From Proteus columbae (lineage in GTDB: Bacteria; Pseudomonadota; Gammaproteobacteria; Enterobacterales; Enterobacteriaceae), in the NCBI RefSeq assembly GCF_009914335.1, contig NZ_CP043925.1, forward strand, positions 2,852,001-2,916,000: a stretch of 64,000 nt of DNA, in the 5' to 3' direction. Below the pieces are notes generated by a model that saw only the letters and a program-made list of their open reading frames with translations, was not told where the DNA came from and made no database searches. A program made the position numbers and the translations under genes. Shown here piece by piece: positions 55,701-63,977 of the stretch (its first letter is position 1; each line of letters opens with the position of its first letter).

Positions 55701-56840
55701 ATACTGTTTTCCTTCTATTATTTGTGGTTCTAAAAAAAACTCATGTGTTTTATTATTGTGTATGACTTCAAAATTTAAAGGTGAATTTTTATCATAAAGA
55801 TAATTGATCACTTTACTTTCTATCAATTCATTCACTCTTTCGTCTGAAATATAAAGCTCACTCACTGATGCAACGCCCGCATTTATTGCATCTGCTACTG
55901 CTTTATTGTATTTCAATAGATCTTTTTGCGCCGATCCTTTAGCCAGTGATTGATCGACAGGAATAAAACCAGCCATAGGCCCCCAATCAGAACTTTTCGC
56001 CTTGATAGCTAAGCTCTTACTACTATATTCTCCCGATGAAATTAATGAAGTCGAATTAGTATCGATAGGTCTTACACCAATAATAAGCCCTTTTTCTTCT
56101 GATATTTGAGAAAATATCGCTTGATCTTTAATTGGCATGCCTATTTTTACTTCGTTTAGCTCCTTTTTTCTATGATTATTAGAACTCAATGAATTTAATA
56201 TTTTATTATTTTCTTTTTTATTTAATTCTGAAAAGCTATTATATTCTTCTCTATTCGTGAAGCTAATTTTTTTTACTTTTTTATTTTTATTTAATAATTC
56301 ATTATAGATGAGATTATTGTTATAGTCCTCGTCAGGATTTTCATAAGAGAAATAAATATTTGTATTTATTTCTAAATCTGATGGAAAAATAAATTCATTT
56401 TTAGGAAGATAACTACTTAATATAATGCCTTTTATTTCATTATTCTTGGCAATATTATTTTTATATAATAAAAGCGCATTTTCTCTTTGATCGTTATTTC
56501 CATGAATGAAAATATTTTGAGGTAATTGCCCTCTATGCTGTAACCAAAGATGTTCTAATAAATCAGAACCTGCATTTTTATTTTTTGATACATCAACAAT
56601 AAATAAATCATATCCAGCCGCATGATATTCATCTACATATCTAAGATAGTTCTTTTCTATTTCATCCTTTTCACTCAGAAGAATAACAACATTTTCGTTA
56701 GTGTTCTTTCTTTTATCATTTAATGAATAATATGCATTTATCTTATCATTGTTTACTTTTTTTAAGAAATCTTTCTCTATTTTTATGAGTGTAAAGCAAT
56801 ATGATTCGTCATTATTTATTAATAATTTATTTTCTTCCAT
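49740..56840 (-). CDS. Multidomain RTX-type toxin with edema-factor/ExoY-like nucleotidyl cyclase and TcdA/TcdB-like pore region
   Basis: This 2366-residue protein has no signal peptide and only three cysteines. Residues 50-145 look like an alpha/beta-hydrolase fold with a broken nucleophile motif (GNNDQ at 114-118). Residues about 250-510 match the anthrax edema factor/ExoY cyclase core: R257, K275 and K282 before SSDWGPMAG, D409 and D411 in ADYDLF, H497 and N503 in HHGADDAN, all at edema-factor-like spacing. Residues 732-830 resemble an ADP-ribosyltransferase or SHE domain. A hydrophobic pore segment (1340-1385, SAIAGPVGIAAGALIALA) follows a FDIYHAYDNFSRISGETDEKR stretch typical of TcdA/TcdB-pore proteins. 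Gly/Asp RTX repeats lie near 1620-1820 and 2190-2245. It probably makes cyclic nucleotide inside host cells; targets and export route are unknown. Confidence 0.85.
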   Translation of the reverse strand: MEENKLLINNDESYCFTLIKIEKDFLKKVNNDKINAYYSLNDKRKNTNENVVILLSEKDEIEKNYLRYVDEYHAAGYDLFIVDVSKNKNAGSDLLEHLWLQHRGQLPQNIFIHGNNDQRENALLLYKNNIAKNNEIKGIILSSYLPKNEFIFPSDLEINTNIYFSYENPDEDYNNNLIYNELLNKNKKVKKISFTNREEYNSFSELNKKENNKILNSLSSNNHRKKELNEVKIGMPIKDQAIFSQISEEKGLIIGVRPIDTNSTSLISSGEYSSKSLAIKAKSSDWGPMAGFIPVDQSLAKGSAQKDLLKYNKAVADAINAGVASVSELYISDERVNELIESKVINYLYDKNSPLNFEVIHNNKTHEFFLEPQIIEGKQYYLVQHYNRFGAEPVLVIADPISNKPMIADYDLFTVIYPYSHLGTNTRVNMPVSWEEWKQSVNYAELTDKQKILYNDQLLYEKNEGHQLGFISQQIKELKNELNVALGRSIGMEIVHHGADDANPFAVIHDNFPATFFVPKSLFDKPLNSKNQTLHDFFYINNNGTVVLQSPDEFSKFQQSMIDLGYIAPLNEKWNDGVNNNYFTSQRKISATFIDTKKEIGRKLSIDKKDKYTLEYEISLNKFKEGSYVKNNKHSPEIELNNNAKNEITLLSSEYNHKNDLLNKMDNKNHLLSTKDKIEFYSKVSDIKWFKKIGYKLLESLIKTEGLFLNRTNETNLISFFSLLSKYSDIDTPIYKSFTVKNNDILSNNYEKGNLLAFDGIFHGFSNIEKVKKSSSDNVYISIIGKHSAKPLTSLHSGSSERAIIAPGTHFRVIKNKIINNKNYVVLEIANEINHQEPVFDLYDGELKGIGIDKYRTTFNEKTERKINSSQLNNIFGSWRGESLGSATIKNVVDKIIEGKISVEYAIHKYFKEISKVFSSDNSTLLSNKLYLAVYDPLISKAFNQYVNENITLETWKNSYNVNYLNDTITDNINRIKLLINNIYDVPKSVDYLSDASIELLSHYFNEPNKNKLTVDLLKIALNEKEYNIAINDVDYLISLNSNKDILSSVGINEVRTLSQKRSHENKSTDNLFELSLGLNNSEIVEDKIKIHNIEVDKRLLISLGAKINNKKIEHSDIFEKNHDYSNLTFDADKINDYFLSASGTDDDKQAISIIKSLLNNKEENIKKLISIDAERIDYLVSYERLVKILELEKRAFDEHYWDSIRKPSLKIPRHMKILSKVGYANISYSMWQSVNNTFSLAEQLNNPNLSLQQRKEIITNLSLMWSEMTFNGVSEIIEIAIAKGLLRYRHNPLEYASKISTRVGIALNILSVGFDIYHAYDNFSRISGETDEKRKIDYIVDGSFAIVSGLVTVGISIAILAGSAIAGPVGIAAGALIALATSIYSAVRLIEEAKKQTNFTPMEELNNGFYAFLMGDITPDKKNEIIYLDTENQLEEMIDKKALTHLEEIKKQSPDSSYFYTNEKQIYQEYYYYKVIPTLIEETADSILMPLKDFISQRILQNMSQKEAEEISALTPYLSAKKTAYKYYLPKEAIATDEKLIFDMDFYVNELNRYTIKIASDDESVIFGEIVDEDFFKNSKTTKEYVINKLGESKLENGLIRANNIEKYYTSDWHENTVLYFNTHNGNDIIAAPSITQNTFDIYNGTKRLSGGSKDDVFNVFTSESPYYASRFYGREGNDTLRLIKTKGKYTGYKVDLQHNYVKFQNSEDKTNSQSFHSKLYLYQNEGRFYSKKLIDTMPNIELQDQQVIAYLDSIENVIGSEMGDDYILGNEEANYLNGAGSVDHLYGKGGNDTLVLNEGYAEGGEGNDSYVILRSSLEQSYNKLFETIINETNKLGTSVVRFNYCFDEITSIKRNKKDIIFDFKINNENHEGKYIYHSVTLKNVYDDSVNNTHSHRYTLITQDGFTLTLDENTKDKILYKFSYLEKYNESKLAIKDFYINEYDNLVVTAFKSQSRNIKLLPEFEYSGFSSGTNLRFGIHGNNQNNHYVGIEADSYIKLSQGNDTYQIKTFLTKNNNERVNISLSDHIDKLTDNDVSYFFLTDISGFDLTFKDGLLSHRYLPDDYLTLCFETNLLNKIVDTNATIRLIDKDNVVFTLPTKDSHSNLLMPVVNLNLNISKSDDVLVIPESLSLNKAALSAYGVNSVMPYSTRLSATLADKPKELIDLLPILELNDGNDIVVNHNNMSSVIDGGKGDDNILVNKGHHILIAGEGNDRLSGGEGNDLLISQFGHDYLSGGEGSNVYVVQKRQSHVTIYDEGKNSHILVTGLAENETLISSQVGNNTQYQTQDKQFTLIVKMAVNEVNEKEQKPVISMTETSSVLSLQGLANIIQDMVTFNQQQFTVVNNHETMSLSTWSPLALVEKQL

Positions 56841-56982
56841 TTTATATTTTCCATTTAAATAATTTATTTAACTGAAAAATAATTGCATTATTCCACTAAT
56901 ATAAATATAAAAAATAACACACATTAAAGTAAGATGCGTAATTATAATAAAACGAATCAAGTTAACTATTTTATTAAAAAAA

Positions 56983-57003
56983 TAGCTTCATAATATGAAG
57001 CTA
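56983..57003 (-). terminator. Terminator of the speAB operon
   Basis: TAGCTTCAT pairs perfectly with ATGAAGCTA around a three-base loop, and seven T follow on the - strand. It lies about 105 bases after the speB stop and before the toxin gene start, so speAB and the toxin gene are transcribed separately. Confidence 0.85.
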
Positions 57004-57106
57004 CTTTTTATTTAGTTGAATTTAAATTATTTTTTAATATTAGTGAGATAACGTTCTCGCATAAAAGCGTCTTCGTACCTCTCTAATTTATTAGCATCAA
57101 GCAAAG

Positions 57107-58027
57107 TTACTTTTTAGCTGCCTGCAAATAAAGCATATCAAGTGCAATTGTTGCCCCAGCAAGCGCTGTAATATCAGATTGATCGTAAGCTGGAGAAACT
57201 TCAACTAAATCCATACCAACAATATTTAGCGGTTGTAATGCACGTAAGATCTTCAGTGCTTTATCTGTTGTTAATCCACCAACAACGGGTGTTCCTGTTC
57301 CTGGTGCAAACGCAGGATCAAGGCAATCAATATCAAAAGTCAGGTAAACAGGTAAGTCGCCAACAATACCTTTGATCTGATCAACAAGATCAGTCACACC
57401 ACGATCGTTAACTTGCGCTGCATCCAATACAGTGAAACCATTATCACTGTCATGATCAGTACGAATACCAATTTGAACAGAGTGGTTAGGATCGATTAAT
57501 CCTTCATTTGGTGCATGGAAGAACATTGTACCGTGGTCAAATTTACTGCCATTACCATAAGTATCGGTATGCGCATCAAAATGAACTAATGCCATTTTAC
57601 CAAAGTGTTTTGCATGGGCGCGTAATAAAGGTAATGTGACAAAATGGTCACCACCAAACGTTAAACATTTTTTACCTGCCGCTAATAACTTCTCTGTATG
57701 AGCTTGTAATTTATCGCTCATATCTTGTGCATCACCGAAGTTAAAAACTAAGTCACCACAGTCGACAACGTTTAAACGTTCACGCATATCGAAATCCCAC
57801 GGCCAGCGGTTACCTTCCCACGCTAAATTCGTTGAAATTTGACGAATAGCACCCGGTCCGTGACGAGTGCCTGCGCGACCTGATGTTGCCATATCAAAAG
57901 GCACACCCGTAATAACCCAATCTGCATCACTGCTGTAAGGCTGAAAATTCAGTGGAAAACGTAAAAAACCAAATGCATTAGAGATCAATGAATTATCAGT
58001 CTCATTACCTAACGTACTATTTTTCAT
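57107..58027 (-). CDS. speB: Agmatinase SpeB
   Basis: The product hydrolyses agmatine to putrescine and urea. At 306 residues it equals E. coli SpeB. The manganese ligands of the ureohydrolase family are visible in [18 protein letters not shown] and [17 protein letters not shown], with GGLT following. It lies about 100 bases after speA; a hairpin separates the two genes. Confidence 0.96.
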   Translation of the reverse strand: MKNSTLGNETDNSLISNAFGFLRFPLNFQPYSSDADWVITGVPFDMATSGRAGTRHGPGAIRQISTNLAWEGNRWPWDFDMRERLNVVDCGDLVFNFGDAQDMSDKLQAHTEKLLAAGKKCLTFGGDHFVTLPLLRAHAKHFGKMALVHFDAHTDTYGNGSKFDHGTMFFHAPNEGLIDPNHSVQIGIRTDHDSDNGFTVLDAAQVNDRGVTDLVDQIKGIVGDLPVYLTFDIDCLDPAFAPGTGTPVVGGLTTDKALKILRALQPLNIVGMDLVEVSPAYDQSDITALAGATIALDMLYLQAAKK

Positions 58028-58085
58028 GCTATTACCTCTGTTACTTATTTAAAATAAGCAACATACAATCAATATGATAGATAAA

Positions 58086-58109
58086 GAGTGATGTTTAATA
58101 ACATCACTC
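58086..58109. terminator. Hairpin between speA and speB
   Basis: GAGTGATGTT pairs perfectly with AACATCACTC around TAAT. On the - strand only three T follow, so it may be a weak terminator or an mRNA-processing or stability element that sets different levels of SpeA and SpeB. Confidence 0.5.
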
Positions 58110-58129
58110 TTGCATTGGAAAGTGAAGAA

Positions 58130-60037
58130 TTACTCTTCTTCTTCCAGATACGTATAACCGTATAAACCACTTTCAAATTCAGTCAGGAATTGCTCTTGTA
58201 AGGCTTCATCTAACTGTGCATTTTTTACTTGAGTACGGAAACGATCTAACAGCACGGTAGGATTTAACTTAACGTACTGGAGCATATCGGCAACCGTATC
58301 ACCCTCTTCACTTTGCACGTAAGTCAGATTACCTTTCTCATCAAGGTAAACGTCAACAGCCGCCGTATCACCAAATAAGTTATGCATATTGCCTAAAATT
58401 TCCTGATAAGCCCCTACCATAAAGAAACCGATCATGGGTGGATATTCTGGATCATAAGCGGGCATTGGCATTGTTGTTTCAACACCATCACCATCAACAT
58501 AATGGTCAATAATACCATCTGAGTCACAAGTAATATCAAGTAACACTGCGCGACGATCAAGAGGTTTATCTAGCCCTTCAATAGGTAATACAGGGAATAA
58601 CTGGTCGATACCCCATGCATCAGGTAAAGATTGGAACAATGAAAAGTTAACATAGAACTTATCTGACATACGTTCTTGTAACTCATCAATAATAGGACGA
58701 TGAGCACGATTACTTGGATCTAAATCATACTGAATACGACGACAAATATTCAAATACAGCTCTTCTGCCCATGCACGCTCTGTCAGGCTTAACATGCCGT
58801 GAACATATTGAGTATGCACATCGTGTAAGTCTAATTGGCTATCGTGTAACCATTCACGTAATGAACGGCTATGCCCCTTAGTTTGCATCTCTTCCCATGT
58901 TTCCCAAAGACTTGCAATTGGTCTTGCAGCATCATCTTCAGGTGGTGTAATTGCCGTAAATTCATTACGCTCAACGCCAATCACATTAGAAATTAATACG
59001 GTATGGTGTGCCGTTAATGCACGACCTGATTCAGTAATAACGGTTGGATGCGGTAAATCATTTTCATCACATGCGTCACCAATCGCCCAAATAACGTTAT
59101 TCGCGTATTCATTAAGGCCATAGTTAACAGAGCAATCAGATTGTGAACGTGTACCTTCATAGTCCACACCTAAACCACCACCCACATCGAAATACTGAAT
59201 ATTTACGCCCAATTTGTGCAGTTCAACATAGAAGCGTGCAGATTCACGAACACCCGTTGCGATATCACGGATATTCGCCATTTGTGATCCCAAATGGAAA
59301 TGCAGTAATTGCAGGCTATCTAAGCGGTCAGCTTGGCGTAACATATCAATTAATTGCAGAACTTGTGTCGCAGCTAAACCAAATTTTGATTTTTCACCAC
59401 CACTTGCCTGCCATTTGCCTGATCCTTGAGAAGCAAGACGAGCGCGAACGCCTAAACGTGGAATAACTTCTAAACGTTCAGCTTCTTCAAGAACCATTTT
59501 AATCTCAGACATTTTCTCAATGACTAAGAAAACTTTATGCCCAAGTTTTTCACCTGTGAGTGCTAAGCGAATATACTCACGGTCTTTATAACCATTACAA
59601 ACAATCACAGAGCTTGTCATATTGGCATGAGCAAGTACTGCCATTAATTCCGCTTTAGAGCCAGCCTCTAAACCTAAAGGCTCTCCTGCATTCACTAATG
59701 ACTCAATCACACGACGTTGTTGGTTAACTTTAATTGGATAAACTAAAAAATAGTCACCTTTATAACCATAGGATTCACGCGCGCGATGAAACGCGGCATT
59801 AATCGAACGTAAACGATGTTGTAATATTTGTGGAAAGCAAAAAAGTGCAGGTAAACGCAGGTTCGGTTGCTCTTCTTGAACTCGTTTAACCAATTCGGTT
59901 AAATCAAAATTAGCATCAGGAACATCAGGATTAGGGCAAACGCTAATATTTCCTCGATTATTCGCTAAATAGTAACCGCCCCCCCAATATGCAATGTTAT
60001 AGGTCTGCTGCATCTTACGAGCGATGTTATCATTCAT
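58130..60037 (-). CDS. speA: Biosynthetic arginine decarboxylase SpeA
   Basis: This PLP-dependent fold-type-III decarboxylase makes agmatine from arginine. It has 635 residues. The PLP lysine lies in [16 protein letters not shown] (near residue 100), and further conserved features are [25 protein letters not shown] and [12 protein letters not shown]. It begins [23 protein letters not shown], after AAGGAG at good spacing. With speB it forms the agmatine route to putrescine, important for swarming in Proteus. Confidence 0.96.
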   Translation of the reverse strand: MNDNIARKMQQTYNIAYWGGGYYLANNRGNISVCPNPDVPDANFDLTELVKRVQEEQPNLRLPALFCFPQILQHRLRSINAAFHRARESYGYKGDYFLVYPIKVNQQRRVIESLVNAGEPLGLEAGSKAELMAVLAHANMTSSVIVCNGYKDREYIRLALTGEKLGHKVFLVIEKMSEIKMVLEEAERLEVIPRLGVRARLASQGSGKWQASGGEKSKFGLAATQVLQLIDMLRQADRLDSLQLLHFHLGSQMANIRDIATGVRESARFYVELHKLGVNIQYFDVGGGLGVDYEGTRSQSDCSVNYGLNEYANNVIWAIGDACDENDLPHPTVITESGRALTAHHTVLISNVIGVERNEFTAITPPEDDAARPIASLWETWEEMQTKGHSRSLREWLHDSQLDLHDVHTQYVHGMLSLTERAWAEELYLNICRRIQYDLDPSNRAHRPIIDELQERMSDKFYVNFSLFQSLPDAWGIDQLFPVLPIEGLDKPLDRRAVLLDITCDSDGIIDHYVDGDGVETTMPMPAYDPEYPPMIGFFMVGAYQEILGNMHNLFGDTAAVDVYLDEKGNLTYVQSEEGDTVADMLQYVKLNPTVLLDRFRTQVKNAQLDEALQEQFLTEFESGLYGYTYLEEEE

Positions 60038-60232
60038 GACATTCTCCTTAGGGAGTATGAGTTTATACCTTGCCTGTCACCATAGTAGTCAATTATCTGA
60101 CAAAAATCTGAAACGACTGATAAATAACAGTTGGAAGTAATGGCTCACTATATATTTTTATATGATTATCCAGCTATACGCAGGACATAATAGTAGAAAG
60201 TTCTTGAGTTAACCTATAACGAGTTAACACAA

Positions 60233-60472
60233 TTACCTATTGGCAAGTAACAGACAACTTCGCTCTAAAGAGAAAGAGCTCAAAGAGGAAATTACTCTAG
60301 ATATACTACGTGTATAGTATTGGTGAGTACTGTTTTGGTTTTTGAAAAGACTAACCTGTAGACAATGGAACATTACCCATTCACTCCACACATGGCTTAA
60401 ACCCGTAAGCCATTTCCCTAACAGAGAAACAGGATCAGAAATCCTGCGGTTTACACTGTGTTCAGATTTCAC
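60233..60472 (-). CDS. Hypothetical 79-aa ORF upstream of speA
   Basis: GTG-start frame of 79 residues (KSEHSVNRRISDPVSLL at the start, then WLTGLSHVWSEWVMFHCLQ). It carries three tryptophans and two cysteines, is basic and Ser-rich, and has no clear membrane segment or family I can name. Small ORFs do occur upstream of speA in other enterics, but I cannot match this one. Coding status is uncertain. Confidence 0.25.
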   Translation of the reverse strand: MKSEHSVNRRISDPVSLLGKWLTGLSHVWSEWVMFHCLQVSLFKNQNSTHQYYTRSISRVISSLSSFSLERSCLLLANR

Positions 60473-60666
60473 AGTAATCGCGAGTTTATACCTTTAGTTA
60501 GTTAAAAATGCAAAGCAAAAAGTACAAAAAACTTTTTTTTCTCTACTCCCTATTTTCTCAACACAAAAATAGCGGGCAACAAAAAATAAGATTAACTGTT
60601 TGATTCTGCTTTATCCCTATATTTGATTAAAAAAAGCTGGAATTAAAGAGAGAAGAGTCATAAAAT

Positions 60667-60690
60667 GGACGTCTAGATGTTAAAACATCC
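60667..60690 (+). promoter_or_regulatory. MetJ operator (three tandem met boxes) of metK
   Basis: Three adjacent eight-base units, GGACGTCT, AGATGTTA and AAACATCC, resemble the met box AGACGTCT, the first with seven of eight matches and the others weaker. They lie 37-60 bases before the metK start. MetJ with S-adenosylmethionine binds such tandem boxes and represses metK in E. coli. Confidence 0.8.
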
Positions 60691-60726
60691 ATCCTTAAAC
60701 CGTTTGTATTAAGGTAACGAGATATA

Positions 60727-61881
60727 ATGACTACACACCTTTTTACTTCTGAATCAGTCTCAGAAGGTCATCCAGATAAAATCGCGGATCAAATTTCTGA
60801 TGCCGTTCTGGATGCAATTTTAGAACAAGATCCAAAAGCACGCGTTGCCTGCGAAACTTACGTTAAGACAGGCATGGTTATGGTAGGCGGAGAAATTACC
60901 ACCAAAGCTTGGGTCGATATCGAAGAAATTACACGTAACACTGTTCGTGAAATCGGCTACACCAGTTCCGACATGGGCTTTGATGCTAATTCCTGCGCAG
61001 TTATCAGTGCGATTGGTAAACAATCTCCTGATATCAACCAAGGTGTTGACCGTGCAAATCCATTAGAACAAGGCGCTGGCGACCAAGGTTTAATGTTTGG
61101 TTATGCAACCAACGAAACTGATGTATTAATGCCTGCTCCAATTACTTATGCTCATCGCTTAGTTCAACGCCAAGCACAAGTCCGTAAAAGTGGTACTTTA
61201 TCTTGGTTACGCCCTGATGCAAAAAGCCAAATTACCTTCCAATATGACAACAATAAAGTTGTTGGTATTGATGCTGTTGTATTATCAACTCAGCATTCTG
61301 AAGATATTTCACAAAAAGATCTGCATGAAGCCGTGATGGAAGAGATCATTAAACCTGTTCTGCCAGCAGAATGGTTAAATGAGCAAACTAAATATTTCAT
61401 CAACCCAACAGGTCGTTTTGTTATCGGTGGACCAATGGGTGACTGTGGTTTAACCGGTCGTAAAATCATTGTTGATACTTACGGCGGTATGGCTCGTCAC
61501 GGCGGTGGCGCTTTCTCTGGTAAAGATCCATCGAAAGTAGACCGTTCAGCAGCTTATGCTGCACGTTACGTTGCTAAAAATATCGTGGCAGCAGGTTTAG
61601 CAGATCGTTGTGAAATCCAAGTTTCTTACGCAATCGGTGTGGCAGAGCCAACATCAATTATGGTAGAAACATTTGGTACTGAAAAAGTCCCAACAGCACA
61701 ACTGATTCTGTTAGTGCGTGAATTCTTTGACTTACGTCCTTACGGATTAATTCAAATGTTAGATTTACTGCACCCAATCTACCAAAAAACGGCTGCTTAC
61801 GGTCACTTTGGTCGTCCTGAATTCCCTTGGGAAGCAACAGATAAAGCTGAAATCTTACGTGAAGCGGCAGGCTTAAAATAA
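60727..61881 (+). CDS. metK: S-adenosylmethionine synthetase MetK
   Basis: The product makes S-adenosylmethionine from methionine and ATP. It has 384 residues, equal to E. coli. The family motifs are present: [21 protein letters not shown] at the start with the metal and ATP ligands, [12 protein letters not shown] near residue 117, and [19 protein letters not shown] near 259. The gene is preceded by a MetJ operator and followed by a terminator. Confidence 0.98.
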   Translation: MTTHLFTSESVSEGHPDKIADQISDAVLDAILEQDPKARVACETYVKTGMVMVGGEITTKAWVDIEEITRNTVREIGYTSSDMGFDANSCAVISAIGKQSPDINQGVDRANPLEQGAGDQGLMFGYATNETDVLMPAPITYAHRLVQRQAQVRKSGTLSWLRPDAKSQITFQYDNNKVVGIDAVVLSTQHSEDISQKDLHEAVMEEIIKPVLPAEWLNEQTKYFINPTGRFVIGGPMGDCGLTGRKIIVDTYGGMARHGGGAFSGKDPSKVDRSAAYAARYVAKNIVAAGLADRCEIQVSYAIGVAEPTSIMVETFGTEKVPTAQLILLVREFFDLRPYGLIQMLDLLHPIYQKTAAYGHFGRPEFPWEATDKAEILREAAGLK

Positions 61882-61920
61882 GTCTCTTGCCAATAACATC
61901 ATGTTATTGATTTTAATAAG

Positions 61921-61949
61921 ACCACATCTTTATAGATGTGGTTTTTTTA
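61921..61949 (+). terminator. Terminator of metK
   Basis: ACCACATCT pairs perfectly with AGATGTGGT around TTAT, followed by seven T, 40 bases after the metK stop. Confidence 0.92.
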
Positions 61950-61972
61950 TGGCCTCTATTTATAAAACCCAT

Positions 61973-61997
61973 AAAAAAACCCCGCAATCATACGGGG
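61973..61997 (-). terminator. Terminator of bcsG
   Basis: On the - strand CCCCG pairs with CGGGG around a loop of eight bases, followed by T7. It lies about 70 bases beyond the bcsG stop. A second hairpin, CGCTTTTT with AAAAAGCG at 62039-62058, lies between the two. Confidence 0.8.
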
Positions 61998-62066
61998 ATC
62001 TCAATAAGAGAAAACGAGAACATAGATTTATGATGAAACGCTTTTTTTATAAAAAGCGATAAAAAG

Positions 62067-63812
62067 TTAGTTAGGATAATTAATCCACTCTCCTCCATTT
62101 AACTTGATATAAGACTGCCCTTGATAATCAACCACAACCGTAGCTTGATTTTCCGCAACATTGGCAGTTTGAGGAAGTTCACTGGCCAATGCATCCCAAT
62201 CAATAGCAGATTGGTTAAAGACATCCCCATTCACATTACGAGAAATAAACTCAGAAATAGCTAAATAGCTGCTTGGTTCATCAACAATCACAGGAGGGTT
62301 AAATGATGCTTGCTCTTTTATTCCAGTGAAACGAATACCAACAGGTACGGTAGTAATACTTTGGCTTGGAATATCTCTTAACCCTGACATTTGCGTCTTA
62401 TCACCTTGTAAAGCCGCACCATGCTCAGGCACAATCACCACCATCACTTTTCTTCCTTTTTTATCTAGTTCATCCATAAAGCTATCTAAATTATCAAGTA
62501 ATGTGGAGGCACGCTTGCCATAATCAGCAGCGCTATTTTCTCCTACATAACGGTTACCATCATGTAGTGATACCAAGTTCACAAAGGTCACAGTGCGGTC
62601 TTCGTTAGACTGTTCACGCGCTTTCAACCAACGTTGTAATGTTTCCTTATCGTTGTAAATTTTGGTGCCATCAAATGCGGTAATTTGATGAGAAAGATTC
62701 TCTTGATCTTGTAAGGCGATATTAAGATTGCCGAGTTGCTGAACTTCTTTGAGGTAATTACCAAACTTCCCGTTGTGGTCAAGTACCAATTTCTTGGCAA
62801 ATCCTAACGATGATAAATTATCCATCAGCGAGCATTGCGTATCTGCGGGATCGTATAAATCAGAATGGTGAGTCTGACCACAACTCGCGCGTAATAATCT
62901 TAATGATGCAGGACCACTATAAGAAGATACGCTGTTAAAGTGGCTAAATAACACATTAAAGTTACCCCAAATTGGGTGTTCTTGTAGCCCAACAGCCGCC
63001 GCATCAGCGGTAGAAAGTGAACAAATATTAATAATCAAAATATCAAAAGGTTGGGCATTGGCTGCTAACTGCGCAGGAAATGGTGTCGTACGTTTTTTCT
63101 CGTAACCATAAAATTGTGTGAGCCAATCATCCAATACCTTATTATTAACCTTCTGTTTTTGTGGTGGATAAACAGTATTAATTGATGCAGTTTCTACCTC
63201 TTTAGTCGGTACAACTTCAGGGAGGACTTGAGGTTCGACTGATGCGGGTAACACCTCAGGCACTTTGGCAACGACAGTGTTTTTTTCTGTATTAATGTTA
63301 CTTTCTTGCGTAAAAGTATTCGCTGAAACAGAAGGCACCATACCTTGAGAAATATGAGTAAACCCACCAATATTTAGCCACAATACACCTGCAATAATAA
63401 AAACAGATACCCTTACCCACTGTTCAATAAAAAGGTAACCGACTAACAAAACAAAAGCGACACCTATCATTTTGATATTGATAAAGTTAACAGTTAACTC
63501 AACAAGGTAATCAAAGGAAAACTGTTTAAGTTGTCCACCTTGGGCAAGTACCGTTGAAAAGCTGGGTAACCAAGTATCATGGTAAAATAGAATTATCCCT
63601 ATTGGGATAGCGACCCAATTGCGCATTTTATGCCAAATATTTTTTGGTAATGGGAACAATAAAAAGGCAAGAAAAAGTAAATTGCTAAAAGCATCAAAAT
63701 TTAAATAACCATACCAAAGCAAAACAAACTTTAGTAAAAAATAGAAATTCCATGCTCCCAACCCATGCCAGTAATTTAAAAAATTGAACTGGGTTGTATT
63801 AGATTTTTTCAT
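62067..63812 (-). CDS. bcsG: BcsG, cellulose phosphoethanolamine transferase
   Basis: An inner-membrane protein of 581 residues (559 in E. coli) whose periplasmic domain transfers phosphoethanolamine from phosphatidylethanolamine to cellulose. The N-terminal part has about five membrane helices (starting YWHGLGAWNFYFLLKFVLLW). The catalytic domain keeps the zinc and nucleophile residues seen in E. coli BcsG: INICSLS, NSVSSYSGPASLRLLRASCGQ with the nucleophilic serine, and VVIVPEHGAALQGDK. The linker between the two, about residues 165-230, is Pro/Val/Glu-rich. No other bcs gene lies in the window; metK is the next neighbour. Confidence 0.92.
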   Translation of the reverse strand: MKKSNTTQFNFLNYWHGLGAWNFYFLLKFVLLWYGYLNFDAFSNLLFLAFLLFPLPKNIWHKMRNWVAIPIGIILFYHDTWLPSFSTVLAQGGQLKQFSFDYLVELTVNFINIKMIGVAFVLLVGYLFIEQWVRVSVFIIAGVLWLNIGGFTHISQGMVPSVSANTFTQESNINTEKNTVVAKVPEVLPASVEPQVLPEVVPTKEVETASINTVYPPQKQKVNNKVLDDWLTQFYGYEKKRTTPFPAQLAANAQPFDILIINICSLSTADAAAVGLQEHPIWGNFNVLFSHFNSVSSYSGPASLRLLRASCGQTHHSDLYDPADTQCSLMDNLSSLGFAKKLVLDHNGKFGNYLKEVQQLGNLNIALQDQENLSHQITAFDGTKIYNDKETLQRWLKAREQSNEDRTVTFVNLVSLHDGNRYVGENSAADYGKRASTLLDNLDSFMDELDKKGRKVMVVIVPEHGAALQGDKTQMSGLRDIPSQSITTVPVGIRFTGIKEQASFNPPVIVDEPSSYLAISEFISRNVNGDVFNQSAIDWDALASELPQTANVAENQATVVVDYQGQSYIKLNGGEWINYPN

Positions 63813-63977
63813 TTTAATTTCCTACTCTTTAGTATAAATAAATCCAATTCGACAGTTATATGATTAGTCACATCTGTCTTTTTATTACTTCTGATATTTA
63901 ATTAACTACTAAATAAACATATAAGAGAATATTTATTTAAAACCAAGTAAAAACCCTTAAATAAAAAATAAAAAAAA

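Larger units (their letters stand above)
60038..60726. other. Divergent region between speA and metK
   Basis: About 690 bases. The right end holds the metK promoter and MetJ operator. The middle (60233-60472, - strand) has a 79-codon frame starting with GTG that I do not recognise. Its 5' part also holds small hairpins on the RNA level, such as GGCTTA with TAAGCC and AGGAT with ATCCT. It could be a small gene or a structured leader of speA. Confidence 0.5.

Noticed and set aside
57030..57106. Short open frame after the speB stop (reading LLDANKLERYEDAFMRERY and a few more residues)
   Set aside because: It has no normal start codon in frame, is only about 25 codons long, and speB already has full family length, so it is not a broken speB end.
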